Assembly (NCBI GenBank): GCA_001599815.1
Contig: BCIA01000008.1
Span: 558,001-622,000, forward strand
Source: Furcasterigmium furcatum
Lineage: Eukaryota > Ascomycota > Sordariomycetes > Glomerellales > Plectosphaerellaceae
Reading direction: 5' to 3'
DNA length: 64,000 bases
Shown one piece after another: positions 21,584 through 30,840 of the stretch. Numbering within the stretch: the first letter of the stretch is position 1; each line of letters opens with the position of its first letter. The notes below the pieces were generated by a model that made no database searches, was not told the origin of the DNA, and saw only the letters and a list, made by a program, of their open reading frames with translations. A program made the translations under genes and the position numbers.

Positions 21584-24126
21584 TCATAGGCCCCCGTGGC
21601 CGTGCTCATCCATGTGCAGGTGGGCGGCCGCCATAAACTCCTCTGGCACCTCGATATTATCCAGCCACTGCAACCCGGCCGTCTGCCACCAGTCATCGCC
21701 CAATATCGTATCGGCAAGGTCGGCGTGGCCCTCAGACTGCGCGTCGCCCGGAGGCAAACCCGCACTCCCGCCAGCCTGCTCGGACCATGCTTCGCGGCCG
21801 TCGTTCGCTGATGGTCCACTCGCCAGCTCGCTCGAGCGGCTCCCGACGTGAGGGGTGTTAGCGAACTTGGCCTCTCAATGTGCGTGGTCATGGACGAGAC
21901 GTACCTCGCGACTCTGACGATCCATCGCGGCGGCCCTGCTCCAGGGCCGTCAGCAGCGTCCACATGCATTGTCGCGCGAAAGAGATGCCCTCATTGTCGT
22001 ACAGGGCCAGGATCTCCAGTGCCTTCCTCCAGGTTGTCTCGAGGGGCTCCGCCGCACTCAGGTGGAGGGGCTCGACGTGGCGGGACATCATGACCGCCAA
22101 AACGACGGTGCTTGCTGTGAAGATATCTATGAAGCGCGGGTCAGTGGCGCTCCGGATCACTTCTTGCAGGGCGACTCACAAAAAGTGGTGTACCACCAGT
22201 TTGGCAACCTATTCGCTCTGCTCGTGCATCTCGCGTGCATCACGTTAATCACGTCTTGTGCAGCGGAGATACAAGACTGTGTGCATCCCAGGACGAGCGA
22301 CCGCTGGAGCTCGGAGAGCGCGAACTCGTCGGCGGAGGGCTGCTGGCGCCGAAACAGGCCCTTCCTGATCGCCTCAATCGCCACCGGCCGGAAGAGCAAT
22401 ATCTTCAGATGCAAGTATCGGCACAGGGTGGAAATGGCCTGGCTCAGAGCCAGGCTGTCCCCGCTGACATCTGCATCGGGCCCGATGACGAGATGCTCAG
22501 GCAGCTCTTTCCGCCATCTGGTCAGACGATGGTCCAGCCGCAGTATATCGAAGTAGTCGTCTGGCTGAAACATGGCCGGGTTTGTCTCTCTTCCCTGAGA
22601 CTGGGGCTGGTTGTACAACGCTCTATCTCGGCGATCAGCGCTGACGACTCATGACGCCCCGGAGCCAACTTACTTGAGCACCTCGAGAAGAATCTCCGAG
22701 TACCTGTCGGAGTGGATGAAGAAGCCGAGAACGGAATTTTGCACCACGGGTGCAGGCTGCGTTGACGTGAAAGGCTCCGTCGACAGCAAATCGTCGTCGG
22801 TCATGTCCATATCCGGATCCCCCGTCGACCAGGGCACCATTGGCTGTCTTCCGAACATCATGCCAAGAAGCCTGTCCATCTGTAAGCAGTATGACCACGT
22901 CCGCCTCCTCTCCTGCTGCTGAGCCCGACTGTGGCTCGCGGGGCAAAGATGAATCCCGATGCCCTGCGCCGTGCGGATGGCCGTGCCCACGGCCACCCAG
23001 CACTTGTTGACTTTGCCCGTGGTGTGCAAGTAGTGGGCCATGAGAATGAAGACTTGTACGGATGTGAGGCTGTCATGGTCCATCGACTTGTCGGCCATCA
23101 GGCTCTCCGCTCGGTCGAAGAAGACGTCTCCCCGTCTGGTGGCGGTCGAGGTGCCCTCCTTGATCTGGAGGGAGCCTAGGGCTAGTACTATGTTGAACAG
23201 TCCATAAAACGCCCTCAAGGAGTCGACGTCCTCGACCTCTTGGCCTGGAGTCGACGGGGAAGAAATAGAAAGGCCGGCTTCGCTCCAAACTTGTCGGTAA
23301 CTACACAGCCGGGGCCGAGTCAGTCAGTCAATGGGTTCCAGGCAGATACCTCAACAGTTTGGGGGCGGATTACTGACCGTCTCTCAAAGGATTTCCTGTG
23401 AAGGATGGGGTTGAAATGCCAGATGTAGGCCCAGTAATTTTCGAGATGCTCGTCCGCCACTCGCCGCGGAGGGAGTACCAACTGCGCCATGAGGTCGGCA
23501 ACTCGCTGCTCCCAACGCCTTCCGGCCGTCCGGGGACTCTTCGAGACCGAGGACATGGATCCCTCGGGGGTTCCCTGATCTTCCACCCGCCGCCGCTTGA
23601 GCAGCCGGCCTCGAACCTCCCCGATGAATGCGGCGGCGCTCGAACGTCCGAGGAACGCCGTGGAGCCCTCCTCTGCGCCCATGTTGCTCACACCGGCCGG
23701 TTCAACTGCGACACCGATCGGTTCCGGAGGAGGTGCCGGCCTTGGCGTCTGTACCGGCTGCCTGGCGGCACTCTCGATTGGGCGGTATTGCAGGGTCGCC
23801 AGCGTTTCGGCGGATGAGAGATGCAGCGCCTGCAGGTCGTCCGAGGCGTGCTGCCCCTGCTGCGCTCCTCCTGCGGCTGGCGGCGCTTGACGACGCGGGG
23901 GCCCTTTCTGCTCGAGCTCGCGGATCCGGTCCTCCAGGGAGCGGAAGTAGTCCGGGGTCGTCTCGACGGCAGCTTGGGCGGCGTACACGCACCGGTCTGG
24001 CGGCAGCCCCTTGCGGGAGCACGCGTTGCATCGCGGCCGGCCACCGTCACATCTGATCTTGCGGTCGCGACACTCCCGGCAGGCGAGGCGAATCTTTGGC
24101 CGCTTCGCCGGCTGTCCTTCATCCAT
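21584..24126 (-). CDS. Zn2Cys6 transcription factor with fungal-specific TF domain
   Basis: Five exons, 24126-23378, 23300-22674, 22622-22180, 22126-21905 and 21807-21584, total 755 codons (754 residues). The Zn2Cys6 cluster is C16-x2-C19-x6-C26-x6-C33-x2-C36-x9-C46. A short linker and a coiled-coil dimerisation segment (DYFRSLEDRIRELEQK) follow. The middle carries the fungal-specific TF domain (ENYWAYIWHFNPILHRKSFE, FILMAHYLHTTGKVNKCWVAVG). The C-terminus is acidic (DTILGDDWWQTAGLQWLDNI). The last junction is the least certain because the acceptor lies 50 nt after its branch site. The gene lies just downstream of the sulfatase gene on the same strand, and its promoter holds a motif also found three times in the sulfatase/MFS promoter, so it may be their pathway regulator (inference). 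Confidence 0.87.
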
Positions 24127-24621
24127 GGCCGTGGAACGCCCAGAGGTCGCAGGGCAGGGCGTCGGGCATCTCGGGGAATGTGACGGGGGAGCAACCCGAT
24201 GTTTGGGACGGCGGGATCTTTAGTCGAGGTGGATGGCGGGACTGTTCGGGCGGTGATGATTGGGCGGGTTGGTATGTCGCCATTCCGGGGTGCTTTGGCG
24301 TCTTCGGAGGCCAGCCCGAGTCCACCGAGTCTCGGGACGGTTGGGCCATGTTAACCACCCCAGAATATTCCGGGCAGTGAACGTGGATGGGTGAGATTCT
24401 CCGAGCTACGCCGATTCTAAAGACCGTCGTACTTGGTATTACAGGGAATCATGGAGTACTTCCACGCTGCCCTCGCATTTTCTCAAGGTCAAGAGCTCTT
24501 TCACATCCTCATACTTCAGTGTCCACGCATCACATTCTGACCGTCATTCGCATGGTACTCGTTACCGGTCTTCCGGACTGGTCAACGCTGCCGAAGTATA
24601 GTATACAAGGTGGCTCGGCTC
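24127..24621. other. Promoter region of the Zn2Cys6 gene
   Basis: 495 bp between the sulfatase stop and the regulator start. It contains TCGGGGAATG at 24171-24180 and two related TTCCGGG-type sequences near 24285 and 24366. No gene is seen. Confidence 0.5.
24171..24180 (+). promoter_or_regulatory. TCGGGGAAYG motif upstream of the Zn2Cys6 gene
   Basis: TCGGGGAATG lies about 45 bp upstream of ATG 24126. The same 10-mer class occurs at 26478-26487 (inverted), 26512-26521 and 26577-26586. It contains a CGG triplet, the usual half-site of Zn2Cys6 proteins, so autoregulation is conceivable. Confidence 0.45.
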
Positions 24622-26340
24622 TCAAGCCGTAGCGTGCGCTTCGTCGTGCGTGTTGAGGAACCGCAACCAGGTCACGTTCTCCATGTTCTCCTCCACCTTC
24701 ATCACGCGGAACGGCTCAATCTCGTTCTTCAGGCCGACCACCCCGACGTCCTTGGCGTATATCCGCCATAGCTTCACCAGCTGCTCCAGCTTCTCTGGGT
24801 GCTTCGCTGCCAGGTCCTCGGTCTCGCCCGGGTCCCTCGAAATGTCATACAGCTGCCACTTTCCCGGCCCTTTAGGCGGGTGTACCCAGTTGACTTTCCA
24901 GTATCCCTTTCGGTACGCTGCCGAGCCCATCAGCTCCCATCCAACCTCGTACTCGGGTCCGTGTATGTCTTTCTGTGCCGGCGTCCGCAGCCACTCGGCC
25001 CACGATGAGCCCCTGATGGCGGCCACCTCCTGCCCGCGGTACGTGTCCCCGTGCGTGACCCCAGCGAGCTCGAGGATCGTCGGCGCGAGATCCATCACCG
25101 TACCAAAAGCCGACTCGATGCCTGGCGCCCGCGCCAGGCCCGGCTTGGACAGGATGCACGGCACGCGAATCCCGCCCTCGGTGCTGAACCACTTGTGCAG
25201 CCGGCTCGGCGCCGTGCCGGCCTGCGCCCACAGCGGTCCGTACCAGCAGTACGACGTCGCCCGCCCGATATTCTCCAGCGAGTTATCGTAGAACCGCTGC
25301 ATATGGGCGAGCGTATTGCCCTGCATCGTCGGGCCCGCCTCGATCGCCGCCCCCTCGGCGCCGTTGTCGCTCAGGAAGAAGATGTATGTGTCCTCGTACT
25401 GCCCCGTCTGCTTGAGATGCTCGACCACCCTGCCGACGTTCTGGTCCATCCGCTCGACCATACCGGCGTACGCCTCCATCGTCCGACACGACCGCGCCTT
25501 GGCGTCTGGCGCGAGCTCCTCCCACGCGGGTACCTCGGGGGCTATCACGGGATGGGCCACGACGTTTTCGGGCGTGAGCCCTAGTGCCTGTTGCCTCGCG
25601 ATCCTTTCCGCGCGGAGTGCCTCCGGACCGGCGTTATATCGGTCGAGGTAGTTATCACAGTTCTCCTTCGGCGCCTGAATAGGCCAGTGTGCCGCCGTGA
25701 AGGGCAGGAACGCAAAGAATGGCTGGTCGGGGTCCTCCTTCTCGTCGAGGTATTGGCATAGCTTAGCGGCGTAAAAGTCGGAGGAGTAGAAGTCTTCGGG
25801 CAGTGAGCGGACGACCTCGCCGTCTTCGCGGTGGTATGCGGCCGTATTCGTCGAGAAGAAGGGCGGAACGTCCGTCTTGCTCTCCACAGGCGGCTCCCAG
25901 GCGTAGTGGTTGCAACAGCCGTTGAGCATGGCGAACGACCGAGTGAAGCCGCCTTTGTATCGGGGGCTTTGCTCCTTCTGCGATCCGAGGTGCCACTTGC
26001 CGGCCATGGCGGTATAATAACCAGCATCCTGGAGACGCTGGGGGAAGGTCACGACGTTGTCCGTCAGGTAGCCCTCATAGCCGGGCTGCCCTAGGTGCGA
26101 CGGGCTGATACGGACGAATTCGGCGAGCTGCCCAAAACCGGTGAGATGATGATCGGTGCCGGTGAGGAGCATGGCCCTGGTGGGCGAGCAGAGTGCCGAC
26201 GCATGGAAGTCGGTAAATCGGAGGCCCTCAAAGCCAAGCTTGTCGATGTTGGGCGTTGATATTTCGCCGCCGAAGCACCCGGGGTCGGACCACGCGAGGT
26301 CATCCACCAGGAAGACCAGGAAGTTGGGCCGTTTTCCCAT
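24622..26340 (-). CDS. Type I arylsulfatase, AtsA-like (intracellular)
   Basis: A single exon of 572 residues, MGKRPNFLVFLVDDLAWSD onwards. The metal-binding DD is followed by the sulfatase signature C51-S-P-T-R with the cysteine that is converted to formylglycine, then LLTGTDHH, AGKWHLG and SDNGAEGA, which complete the active site. The C-terminal WQLYDISRDPGETEDLA is typical of sulfatases. Size and motif order match bacterial AtsA-type aryl/alkylsulfatases, which hydrolyse organic sulfate esters to release sulfate. No signal peptide is visible, so it should act in the cytosol on imported substrate. It is transcribed divergently from the MFS transporter. The absence of introns and the bacterial-like sequence make ancient transfer possible. 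Confidence 0.92.
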   Translation of the reverse strand: MGKRPNFLVFLVDDLAWSDPGCFGGEISTPNIDKLGFEGLRFTDFHASALCSPTRAMLLTGTDHHLTGFGQLAEFVRISPSHLGQPGYEGYLTDNVVTFPQRLQDAGYYTAMAGKWHLGSQKEQSPRYKGGFTRSFAMLNGCCNHYAWEPPVESKTDVPPFFSTNTAAYHREDGEVVRSLPEDFYSSDFYAAKLCQYLDEKEDPDQPFFAFLPFTAAHWPIQAPKENCDNYLDRYNAGPEALRAERIARQQALGLTPENVVAHPVIAPEVPAWEELAPDAKARSCRTMEAYAGMVERMDQNVGRVVEHLKQTGQYEDTYIFFLSDNGAEGAAIEAGPTMQGNTLAHMQRFYDNSLENIGRATSYCWYGPLWAQAGTAPSRLHKWFSTEGGIRVPCILSKPGLARAPGIESAFGTVMDLAPTILELAGVTHGDTYRGQEVAAIRGSSWAEWLRTPAQKDIHGPEYEVGWELMGSAAYRKGYWKVNWVHPPKGPGKWQLYDISRDPGETEDLAAKHPEKLEQLVKLWRIYAKDVGVVGLKNEIEPFRVMKVEENMENVTWLRFLNTHDEAHATA

Positions 26341-26477
26341 GATTATGGCGTTAACGTTGTTTCTGTCAGCCCTGAGATGTCGTCAGCTGTGTCGACATTG
26401 AGCAAGGCCAGGCCTCGTGTTGAAAAACCGAATGTAATAATAAAATCCACGGAGATCCAGCATCCCGGCCGCGGAAT

Positions 26478-26586
26478 CGTTCCCCGACGCCTTCCAAATG
26501 TCATCTCGGTATCGGGGAATGGCAATGATGCCATTGGCGCGAACTTTGACTCAGATCACGGAGTTCCACCTCGATCTCGGGGAACG
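26478..26586. promoter_or_regulatory. Cluster of three TCGGGGAAYG motifs
   Basis: CGTTCCCCGA at 26478-26487 is the reverse complement of TCGGGGAACG. TCGGGGAATG is at 26512-26521 and TCGGGGAACG at 26577-26586. The first two form an inverted pair 24 bp apart. Three copies in 109 bp are far more than chance predicts for a 10-mer with one degenerate position. Confidence 0.55.
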
Positions 26587-26657
26587 ACCCGAGCAGATGC
26601 TCCCATTGGCACCGGCACTTTGGCTCCTCGAAGCGGCCAATGACATATAAGACTCCT

Positions 26658-26690
26658 GATGGCGCCAACACCAAGGACAATGGCGCCATC
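26658..26690. promoter_or_regulatory. Perfect 10-bp inverted repeat
   Basis: Arms GATGGCGCCA (26658-26667) and TGGCGCCATC (26681-26690) are separated by 13 bp. Each arm contains the palindrome TGGCGCCA. The symmetry suggests a dimeric regulator site; no known factor is assigned. Confidence 0.4.
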
Positions 26691-26882
26691 CCTACTCTTA
26701 CTGGCTGTTCTGGTGCCAGATGGGGTGCTTTGCGGGTCATCTTGAATTCGACATAGCGGCAGGGGCGAAGGTCCGGGACTCTGCAACCTCAGCGATGGCA
26801 GCATCCAAGTCGTCTTCACACCGGGCTAGCAGTTCGGAAACAGGTCCCATCTCGAAACATGTCCGCGGCCTCTCGCCCCCGA

Positions 26883-26890
26883 TATATAAA
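26883..26890 (+). promoter_or_regulatory. TATA box of the MFS transporter gene
   Basis: TATATAAA, about 103 bp upstream of ATG 26986. Confidence 0.5.
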
Positions 26891-26985
26891 GCTCCTCGGG
26901 CTCTTTGCATGCAATCGTACAAGCTGGTGCAGACAACCCTGACAGAAGCGACTGAACCTGAGGACATCTTGAGACCTCCGCCAAC

Positions 26986-28808
26986 ATGCTCTTATCATTC
27001 TTGCAAAAGCACAACAAGCAAGTGACTGAATATGTCACGAGAAACCTCATCTACTCGACCTTTGTGCTGGGCCTCAGCGTCTTCACCTTTGGCTTCGAGA
27101 CGACCGTTCTTAGCACCACCCAGGCCATGACCCGTAAGACCTCCATGATAAATACGTCCAGCCTTGACAGAATCTAACAAACCTCGGCAGCCTTTGAGCA
27201 AAAGTTTGGCCAGTGGCTTCCCGGCCAGGAGCGGTGGGGGTTCACCTCCGCTAACCTCTCCTACCTCAATTCGCTTCCCCTAATATCATACGCCTTGGGC
27301 GTCGTCCTCGGCGCGCAGGTTGGCGAGAGATGGGGCCGGAGGATCGTCTTGAACGGCATGAACCTGGTCTGCATCGCGGGCTGCCTGATTAGTATCACGT
27401 CCAAGTCATACGGTCAGATCCTTGCCGGACGGATGATCATCTATATCCACGTCGGAATCGAGGCATGGCTTGTTCCTATGTACCAAGCCGAAATCGTCCC
27501 AGCAGCCGTCCGCGGCACTTTTGTCGCCTTGTATGCCTTCGATCATATCTTTGCCGGCCTCATCTCTTCCATCATCACAAACTTCACCAGCAGAATCCAG
27601 GACGATAAATGCTGGCTTATCCCCTTCGGGCTTATGTTTATCTGGCCGGTGCTCACGCTGCTACTATCCTTCCTTGTCCCCGAATCGCCCAGATGGCTCG
27701 TCAGACAGGGAAGATACGACGATGCCGTCAAGAGCCTCCAGTATCTCTACGGGACGACTCCCGACTACGACGCCGAAGTCGAAGCTAAAAGCCTGCTGGA
27801 GGCCGTCGAGGAAAACCACGTCAAGGGCACCTGGGCAGACATGCTCAAGGGAACCAACAAGGTAGGGTCAACCCCTTCGAAGCCAACACGATGGTCCTCG
27901 CTAACCATATGTCCTCGTCCAGAAACGCACTATCCACGGCGTCATCGCGTCCCTCCTCACGCAGGCTACTGGCCAATCCTTTGCCTCCAACTACGGCACC
28001 GTCTTCATTAAGAGCATCGGTGTTTTCAACCCGTTCACGGCGACCATGATCAAGCGGGTCCTCCTCGTTCTAGGAACATTGATCGTCATCTGTTTTGTCG
28101 ATAAGACCGGCCGCCGGCCCATGTTCCTCGTCGCGGGCACCCTGACCATGCTCGCGCTCATGACCATGGGCGGCCTCGGCATGGTGTCCGACCCGAGCAG
28201 GGCGGTCAAAGAAGGCATCGTTGCCATGTCGATGCTCTTCCCCGCCACGTACTTCCCGTCCTTCGGTGCTAAGTAAGTAACACCCTGATCGCTTCCTGAT
28301 CATATGTACAAGTAAGTTCCTGACGCTAGTTCGTAGCCTCCTCGTCGTCAAGACGGAGATCTGCCACATCACCCTCCGCGACAAGTCCACGATGGTCTTC
28401 TTCACGGCCTCCAACCTGGCCAACTTCGTCGTCACCTTCACGCTGCCATTCCTCCTCACCGAACCTGCCTGGCTGGGCTCGAAGGTCGGTTTCATCTTCG
28501 GCACCATCGCGGCGCTGGGCATCTTCTGGGCTGTCTTCTGGATGCCCGAGCTCTCCAACAAGACGCTCGAGGATATTGACGAGATGTTCGAGGCCGGCGT
28601 CCCCGCGTGGCACACGCGCCGTAAGTCCCCGCCACACAAGATGGAGTTTTGCAGAAGGGTTCTGACGTATTTTTTCTCAGATTGGAAGGCGACTCGCATT
28701 ACTGAGAACACCAAGGACGAGGATGATGCCGAGACCGCCAGCAACCCCAATGCTGCTGCTGAGAAGAAGGCCCGTGATGAGAAGATCACAGCGATCAACC
28801 AGGTCTGA
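26986..28808 (+). CDS. MFS sugar-porter-family transporter
   Basis: Five exons, 26986-27133, 27191-27861, 27923-28272, 28337-28620 and 28681-28808, total 527 codons (526 residues). Introns are 57-64 nt. The protein is a twelve-helix major facilitator with GERWGRR after TM2, the sugar-porter PESPRWLVRQGRYDDA motif after TM6 and DKTGRRP after TM8. A hydrophilic loop with an EENHVKGTWADMLKG segment links the halves, and the C-terminus is charged. Sugar porters of this clade carry hexoses, disaccharides or aromatic acids. Its divergent position next to a cytosolic sulfatase suggests it imports the sulfated or desulfated substrate (inference). The transport substrate cannot be read from sequence. 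Confidence 0.9.
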
Positions 28809-28950
28809 TTGCCGTCCCCGGCGCCTTTGACTATGGGATGAAGCCACAAAAGGTATTGGTTTTCTGAGGTCTAGCTAGGGAAACGATATAGTCCCCGGTG
28901 GCGGATTCTAGCCCCGACGAGCCTGGCTGGCGATGTGGTATGTCCGGCGC

Positions 28951-29937
28951 TCATTGGGTCGGCTTCTGTCCGGTGATAACAAGAACATTGAACATGGGAT
29001 GAACATCCTTATCCCTCACTGCATTTCTCACTTGGGCGTTGAGAACCGCCACCTCTTCCGGGCTCCATTGCAGGACGTCCCTGAAAAGAGCTGCGGTGAA
29101 ACCTTCAACGCCGTCGAGGAAATTGATTCGCATCAGCGTGCCGCACTCCTTCAGCATCGGGTCCCTGGGCCAGGTGCCGATAGGAAGCTTAAAGGTCTGC
29201 TGGCTGACATTCTCAAAGCCGGCCTGCTCGACCCAGCCCTTCATAGAGGGGGCGGGATCCATAGTGCGCCCGATCTTCTCGCATGCCTCTTTCAGACCGT
29301 TCATCATGGTCACCATGGCGTTGTCGGGCTTGAGGGAGCCGTCCTCGGAGAACAAGGTGTTGGCGGATTCCTGGAACTCGAACCAGCCACCGGGCTTCAG
29401 GTTGTCATAGATCTGCCGCACAAGGCGGGGCCAGTCCTTGATAGACCCGGCCATGTATTTGCAGTGGATATAGTCGTAGGGCTCGGGCTCTGCCCAGTCC
29501 AGCTCAATATCGTCCACAAGGAACTTGACGTTGGGAGGGACCCATTCTGACTGTATAGGGCTGAGGTCGTTGCCGACTATCAACTCGGCACCGGGGTACT
29601 CGTCCCCGAGCTGGATTGGCCAGATCCCGGTTCCGGTGCCGAGGTCGAGGATTCGTTTTTTGTCAGGGTTGATGGGAGCAAGAAACAGCTTATCCCCGAT
29701 GAGACGGTAGAAGACGTGGTGGGCCATGTCCAGGCGATCCTGTTCCTCATCGTCGTTGGGAAAGCTATACTTTCCCTCCTGGTAGGCGTGATAGCGACGC
29801 CCGTGGCGGAATTTGTACTGGACAATACTGGACTTGAGAGAAGCGCTCGCGGTGGAATGATCGCTGCCGAGTAAGGAGTCGGCGTCATCTGAATCCACCT
29901 CGACCTCAGGGCCGTTTTCAATCGGAGGTTCCGCCAT
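28951..29937 (-). CDS. LaeA-like SAM-dependent methyltransferase
   Basis: A single exon of 328 residues from ATG 29937 (MAEPPIENGPEVEVD). The frame is open further upstream, but the MAEPP start matches this fungal family. The acidic N-terminus is followed by YKFRHGRRYHAYQEGKYSFP and DMAHHVFYRLIGDKLFLAPI, then the SAM-binding motif I ILDLGTGTGIWPIQLGDEYP. GNDLSPIQSEWVPPNV, VDDIELDW and LKPGGWFEFQE make up the rest of the class I Rossmann methyltransferase fold. Family members include LaeA, a regulator of secondary metabolism, and enzymes for small metabolites. Sequence alone does not separate these roles. It ends 142 bp from the convergent MFS gene. Confidence 0.88.
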   Translation of the reverse strand: MAEPPIENGPEVEVDSDDADSLLGSDHSTASASLKSSIVQYKFRHGRRYHAYQEGKYSFPNDDEEQDRLDMAHHVFYRLIGDKLFLAPINPDKKRILDLGTGTGIWPIQLGDEYPGAELIVGNDLSPIQSEWVPPNVKFLVDDIELDWAEPEPYDYIHCKYMAGSIKDWPRLVRQIYDNLKPGGWFEFQESANTLFSEDGSLKPDNAMVTMMNGLKEACEKIGRTMDPAPSMKGWVEQAGFENVSQQTFKLPIGTWPRDPMLKECGTLMRINFLDGVEGFTAALFRDVLQWSPEEVAVLNAQVRNAVRDKDVHPMFNVLVITGQKPTQ

Positions 29938-30225
29938 GACAGAGAGGATAGCGAAGAAGTGCAGAGAGTGGTGAACATCTTGCCGGGAGGGGAACAGCAG
30001 GGGACAGCGAGCGGGGTTAAGTACTTCGCAGGACCCCAGCAACGGACCTTGGCAAGAGATCGGAAGAACAGAAATTCCCGGAAGTTGGGCGAATTAAGAG
30101 TAGCAGCGGTTTGTATGTCCCTCACTGGCTGCCACGTTGGCAACTCCGGCTCACGGACACAAGATGGAGCATGCAAACGAAGGGCGCATACTGAATAGCA
30201 ACGAAGCGTCCCCTTGTCACCACAG

Positions 30226-30328
30226 GCTAGCGGCGCCGGTGTGATCAACATCGAGATGGCCCTGGATCTGCCATTCGGCCTGCCCCTGAATGCGTGTCGT
30301 CGCTCCGAGCTGAGCTTCCGATCGGTGG
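30226..30328 (+). repeat. Dispersed repeat, copy B (partner at 14344-14450)
   Basis: Same-orientation partner of the 14.3 kb copy, sharing GTGATCAACATCGAGATG-like sequence, CCCTGGATCTGCCATTCGG and CTCCGAGCTGAGCTTCCGA. Divergence is by point changes and small indels. Confidence 0.75.
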
Positions 30329-30744
30329 GATGCTATCAGCTCCTGCGGACAAGAGCTGACATAGGCTCCCGTAGTCTCCCATTTCGGCAGCCAACGTTAA
30401 GGGTGATTGTATAGGAGACCAAGGCCGCGGTCATAGATTCAGCTCAGGCTGCCCACCCAAAAGTAAGTTCAATATGTCAGGCCTCCCACGTGAGACAGCA
30501 ATACTGTAGGCAGCAATGCCGGGCTTGGCCATGTACTGAGACTCCCCGTGAATGTCGGATAACGGGGTTGCTGTTGATCTTAACCGGGTGACTGAAAACT
30601 TGGCAGTATCCCTGTGCTGTTGTTGCTGCGATGATGGTTTCTGCGTTGGACGGCGTCTTCAAAGCTGGCAATATCTCTGTCCACCAAAAGCCTTTTAAAT
30701 GCGTGCAGCTTTGATCCTTTCTCTTCAGCCCGCCACGCCGATTA

Positions 30745-30840
30745 TCAGCGGTAATATAATACTAAATATAAGTATATTATGAATAAGTAATATTTAAGTT
30801 TTTATTATTAGTCTTTTTAGTTTTAATAGGTTAGTAAGAT
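30745..30840. other. AT-rich island
   Basis: About 95 bp composed almost only of A and T (TAATATAATACTAAATATAA, TTTTTATTATTAG). This contrasts sharply with the GC-rich flanks. Such islands in ascomycetes can be RIP-mutated repeat remnants, though this one is too short to judge. Confidence 0.5.

Larger units (their letters stand above)
26341..26985. promoter_or_regulatory. Divergent promoter between sulfatase and MFS transporter
   Basis: 645 bp shared by two divergent genes. It contains three TCGGGGAAYG motifs (26478-26487 inverted, 26512-26521, 26577-26586), all 138-246 bp upstream of the sulfatase ATG. It also holds a 10-bp perfect inverted repeat at 26658-26690 and a TATA box for the transporter at 26883-26890. 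Confidence 0.6.

Noticed and set aside
22235..24056. Plus-strand open frames of up to 142 codons across the Zn2Cys6 gene
   Set aside because: They are antisense shadows of well-supported exons and have Arg/Pro/Ser-rich, low-complexity translations.
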